Below are positions 5,843 through 6,622 of a stretch of 6,622 nucleotides of DNA, one piece after another; the first letter of the stretch is position 1; each line of letters opens with the position of its first letter. The position numbers were made by a program, and so were the translations under genes. Source of the DNA: an uncultured Bacilli bacterium (GTDB taxonomy: Bacteria; Bacillota_I; Bacilli_A; RF39; UBA660). The stretch is taken from positions 1 to 6,622 of the forward strand of contig CALVVD010000056.1 of assembly GCA_944363745.1 (NCBI GenBank), written 5' to 3'. The notes below the pieces were generated by a model, which saw nothing but the letters and a program-made list of their open reading frames with translations, searched no databases and had not been told where the DNA came from.

Positions 5843-5849
5843 CACCTTT
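5843..5849 (-). promoter_or_regulatory. Ribosome binding site that decides the start of the unknown gene
   Basis: AAAGGTG on the minus strand lies 6 nt before the ATG at 5836. The competing GTG start (5845-5843) is part of this element, so the ATG is clearly preferred. Confidence 0.75.
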
Positions 5850-5892
5850 ATTTAAATATATCCTAATTTTTTCTTTAAAACAAGAAAATTAA

Positions 5893-6622
5893 CTAACCTA
5901 ACATTAATTTAACAGTACTACCATCTTCTAATCTTGTTCCAGCATTAGGAGATTGACTTATTATTTTCTCTCCACTACCAGAGTATTCTATAGTAAAATG
6001 TTCAAGTAATTTCTTCGCTTCATCTGGAGTTTTTCCTACAACATCTGCTACTTCATAATAGACTTTATCACTCCACTCCCAGTCTTTTTCTACGCCACCC
6101 TCTTGCTTTTCAATACCTAAGGCATCGATTATATCTAAAAGGATACGTCTTGCAATAGGAGTTGTTGTATAACTTGAAAGTAGTGCTGTATCTTTGGGAT
6201 TATCTATCGCAATATATAGTACTGCTTCTGGGTCATTAGAAGGAACTATACCAACAAAGGACATTATGTAGTTGTTAGCAAGGTAGGCTCCATTAACAGC
6301 TTTTTGAGCCGTACCTGTCTTACCGCCAATTCTATAGCCATCAATGTAAGCAGATTTACCACCACCTAAGGCAACTACTGTTTCTAGGGCATATCTCATA
6401 ATCTTACTTGTATCTTCACTTATTACTCTTCTAATTTCTCTCTTACTATTATGTTCCATAACATTACCAGTTTCTGGCTCTAATATATTTTTTAAAACAT
6501 AAGGCTTTAGTAAAATACCTCCATTAATAACAGCTGATATCGCTCTTACTTGTTGTATAGTTGTCTATTAAATGAAACTTTCTGCCTAAATTATCGGAGA
6601 ATGTATTTATACTTTCTCCTGT
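5893..6622 (-). CDS. Class B penicillin-binding protein (FtsI/PbpB/SpoVD-like), 3' part, with frameshift near the right edge
   Basis: C-terminal half of a septal DD-transpeptidase that crosslinks peptidoglycan, the usual partner of FtsW. The downstream frame is open from 6564 to the TAG at 5893-5895 and encodes TTIQQVRAISAVINGG, RRVISEDTSKIMRYALE, the active-site KTGTAQ (about 6321-6304), SFVGIVPSNDPEAV and a single C-terminal PASTA domain (about 6057-5896, VADVVGKTPDEAKKLLEHF), as in SpoVD-like proteins. The SxxK and SxN motifs would lie beyond the window. A different frame encodes the preceding part from the window edge to about 6548 (TGES, FSDNLGRKFHLIDNYTTS). The two frames overlap on the same 17 bases and the SFGQ motif expected between them is absent. 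An ATG at 6459 is not the true start, since homologous sequence continues upstream of it. Family is sure; whether the break is biological or an assembly fault is open. Confidence 0.85.

Noticed and set aside
5837..5845. GTG at 5845 as the start of the unknown 242-aa gene
   Set aside because: The GTG is part of the AAAGGTG ribosome binding site that serves the ATG at 5836.
5860..5887. A/T-only inverted repeat between the PBP and the unknown gene (TTTTCTT / AAGAAAA)
   Set aside because: The stem has only one G-C type pair among A-T pairs and lacks a proper T tract; such a match is expected by chance in this composition and would be too weak for a terminator.
384..6622. General reassignment of TAG to a sense codon
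   Set aside because: TAG ends mraY and the PBP exactly where the protein families end, so it functions as a stop in this genome.

Overview
The window is a stretch of an AT-rich chromosome (roughly 30% GC by eye) in which every gene lies on the minus strand. It uses ordinary TGG tryptophan codons, TAA/TAG stops, purine-rich ribosome binding sites and protein families typical of low-GC Bacillota. I infer an uncultured gut-type Bacilli/Clostridia lineage, but nothing here fixes the genus.

Layout in transcription order (right to left). (1) 6622-5893: the 3' part of a class B penicillin-binding protein (FtsI/PbpB/SpoVD type) with KTG motif and one PASTA domain. Its frame is broken at about 6548-6565, where the conserved SFGQ motif should be. 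(2) 5836-5108: a 242-aa soluble protein of unknown function lying between the PBP and mraY. (3) 4987-4007: mraY, with its own extended -10 promoter. (4) 3992-2898: ftsW, 14 nt after mraY. These form a reduced division and cell wall (dcw) cluster: MraY makes lipid I, FtsW polymerises the lipid II derived from it, and the PBP crosslinks the product. murE is not next to mraY and murD is not between mraY and ftsW. (5) 2796-1927: an ORF6N-domain DNA-binding protein with a PLD-like C-terminal domain, placed directly after ftsW. (6) 1670-384: a MATE-family efflux transporter. Its reading frame continues past an in-frame TAG into a cytidylate-kinase-like domain that runs off the left edge (383-1).

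The most unusual signal surrounds the ORF6N gene. Four palindromes share a CAA-N-TTG centre, each with a different central base. One lies in the 5' region, one inside the coding sequence, and two lie downstream. Three have long arms (13, 14 and 17 bp). Where their arm sequences differ, both arms have mostly changed together, so the symmetry is kept while the sequence varies. The copy inside the gene is the codon block for SRSQLGTLK of the ORF6N domain, and the intergenic copies read like variants of that block (SQVGTLK, FQFETLK). This suggests a self-targeting regulator or a palindromic element co-evolving with its gene.

Both terminal genes are disrupted close to the window edges: one TGG-to-TAG type change, and one apparent deletion between short direct repeats. 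Genuine gene decay and assembly error near contig ends are both possible.
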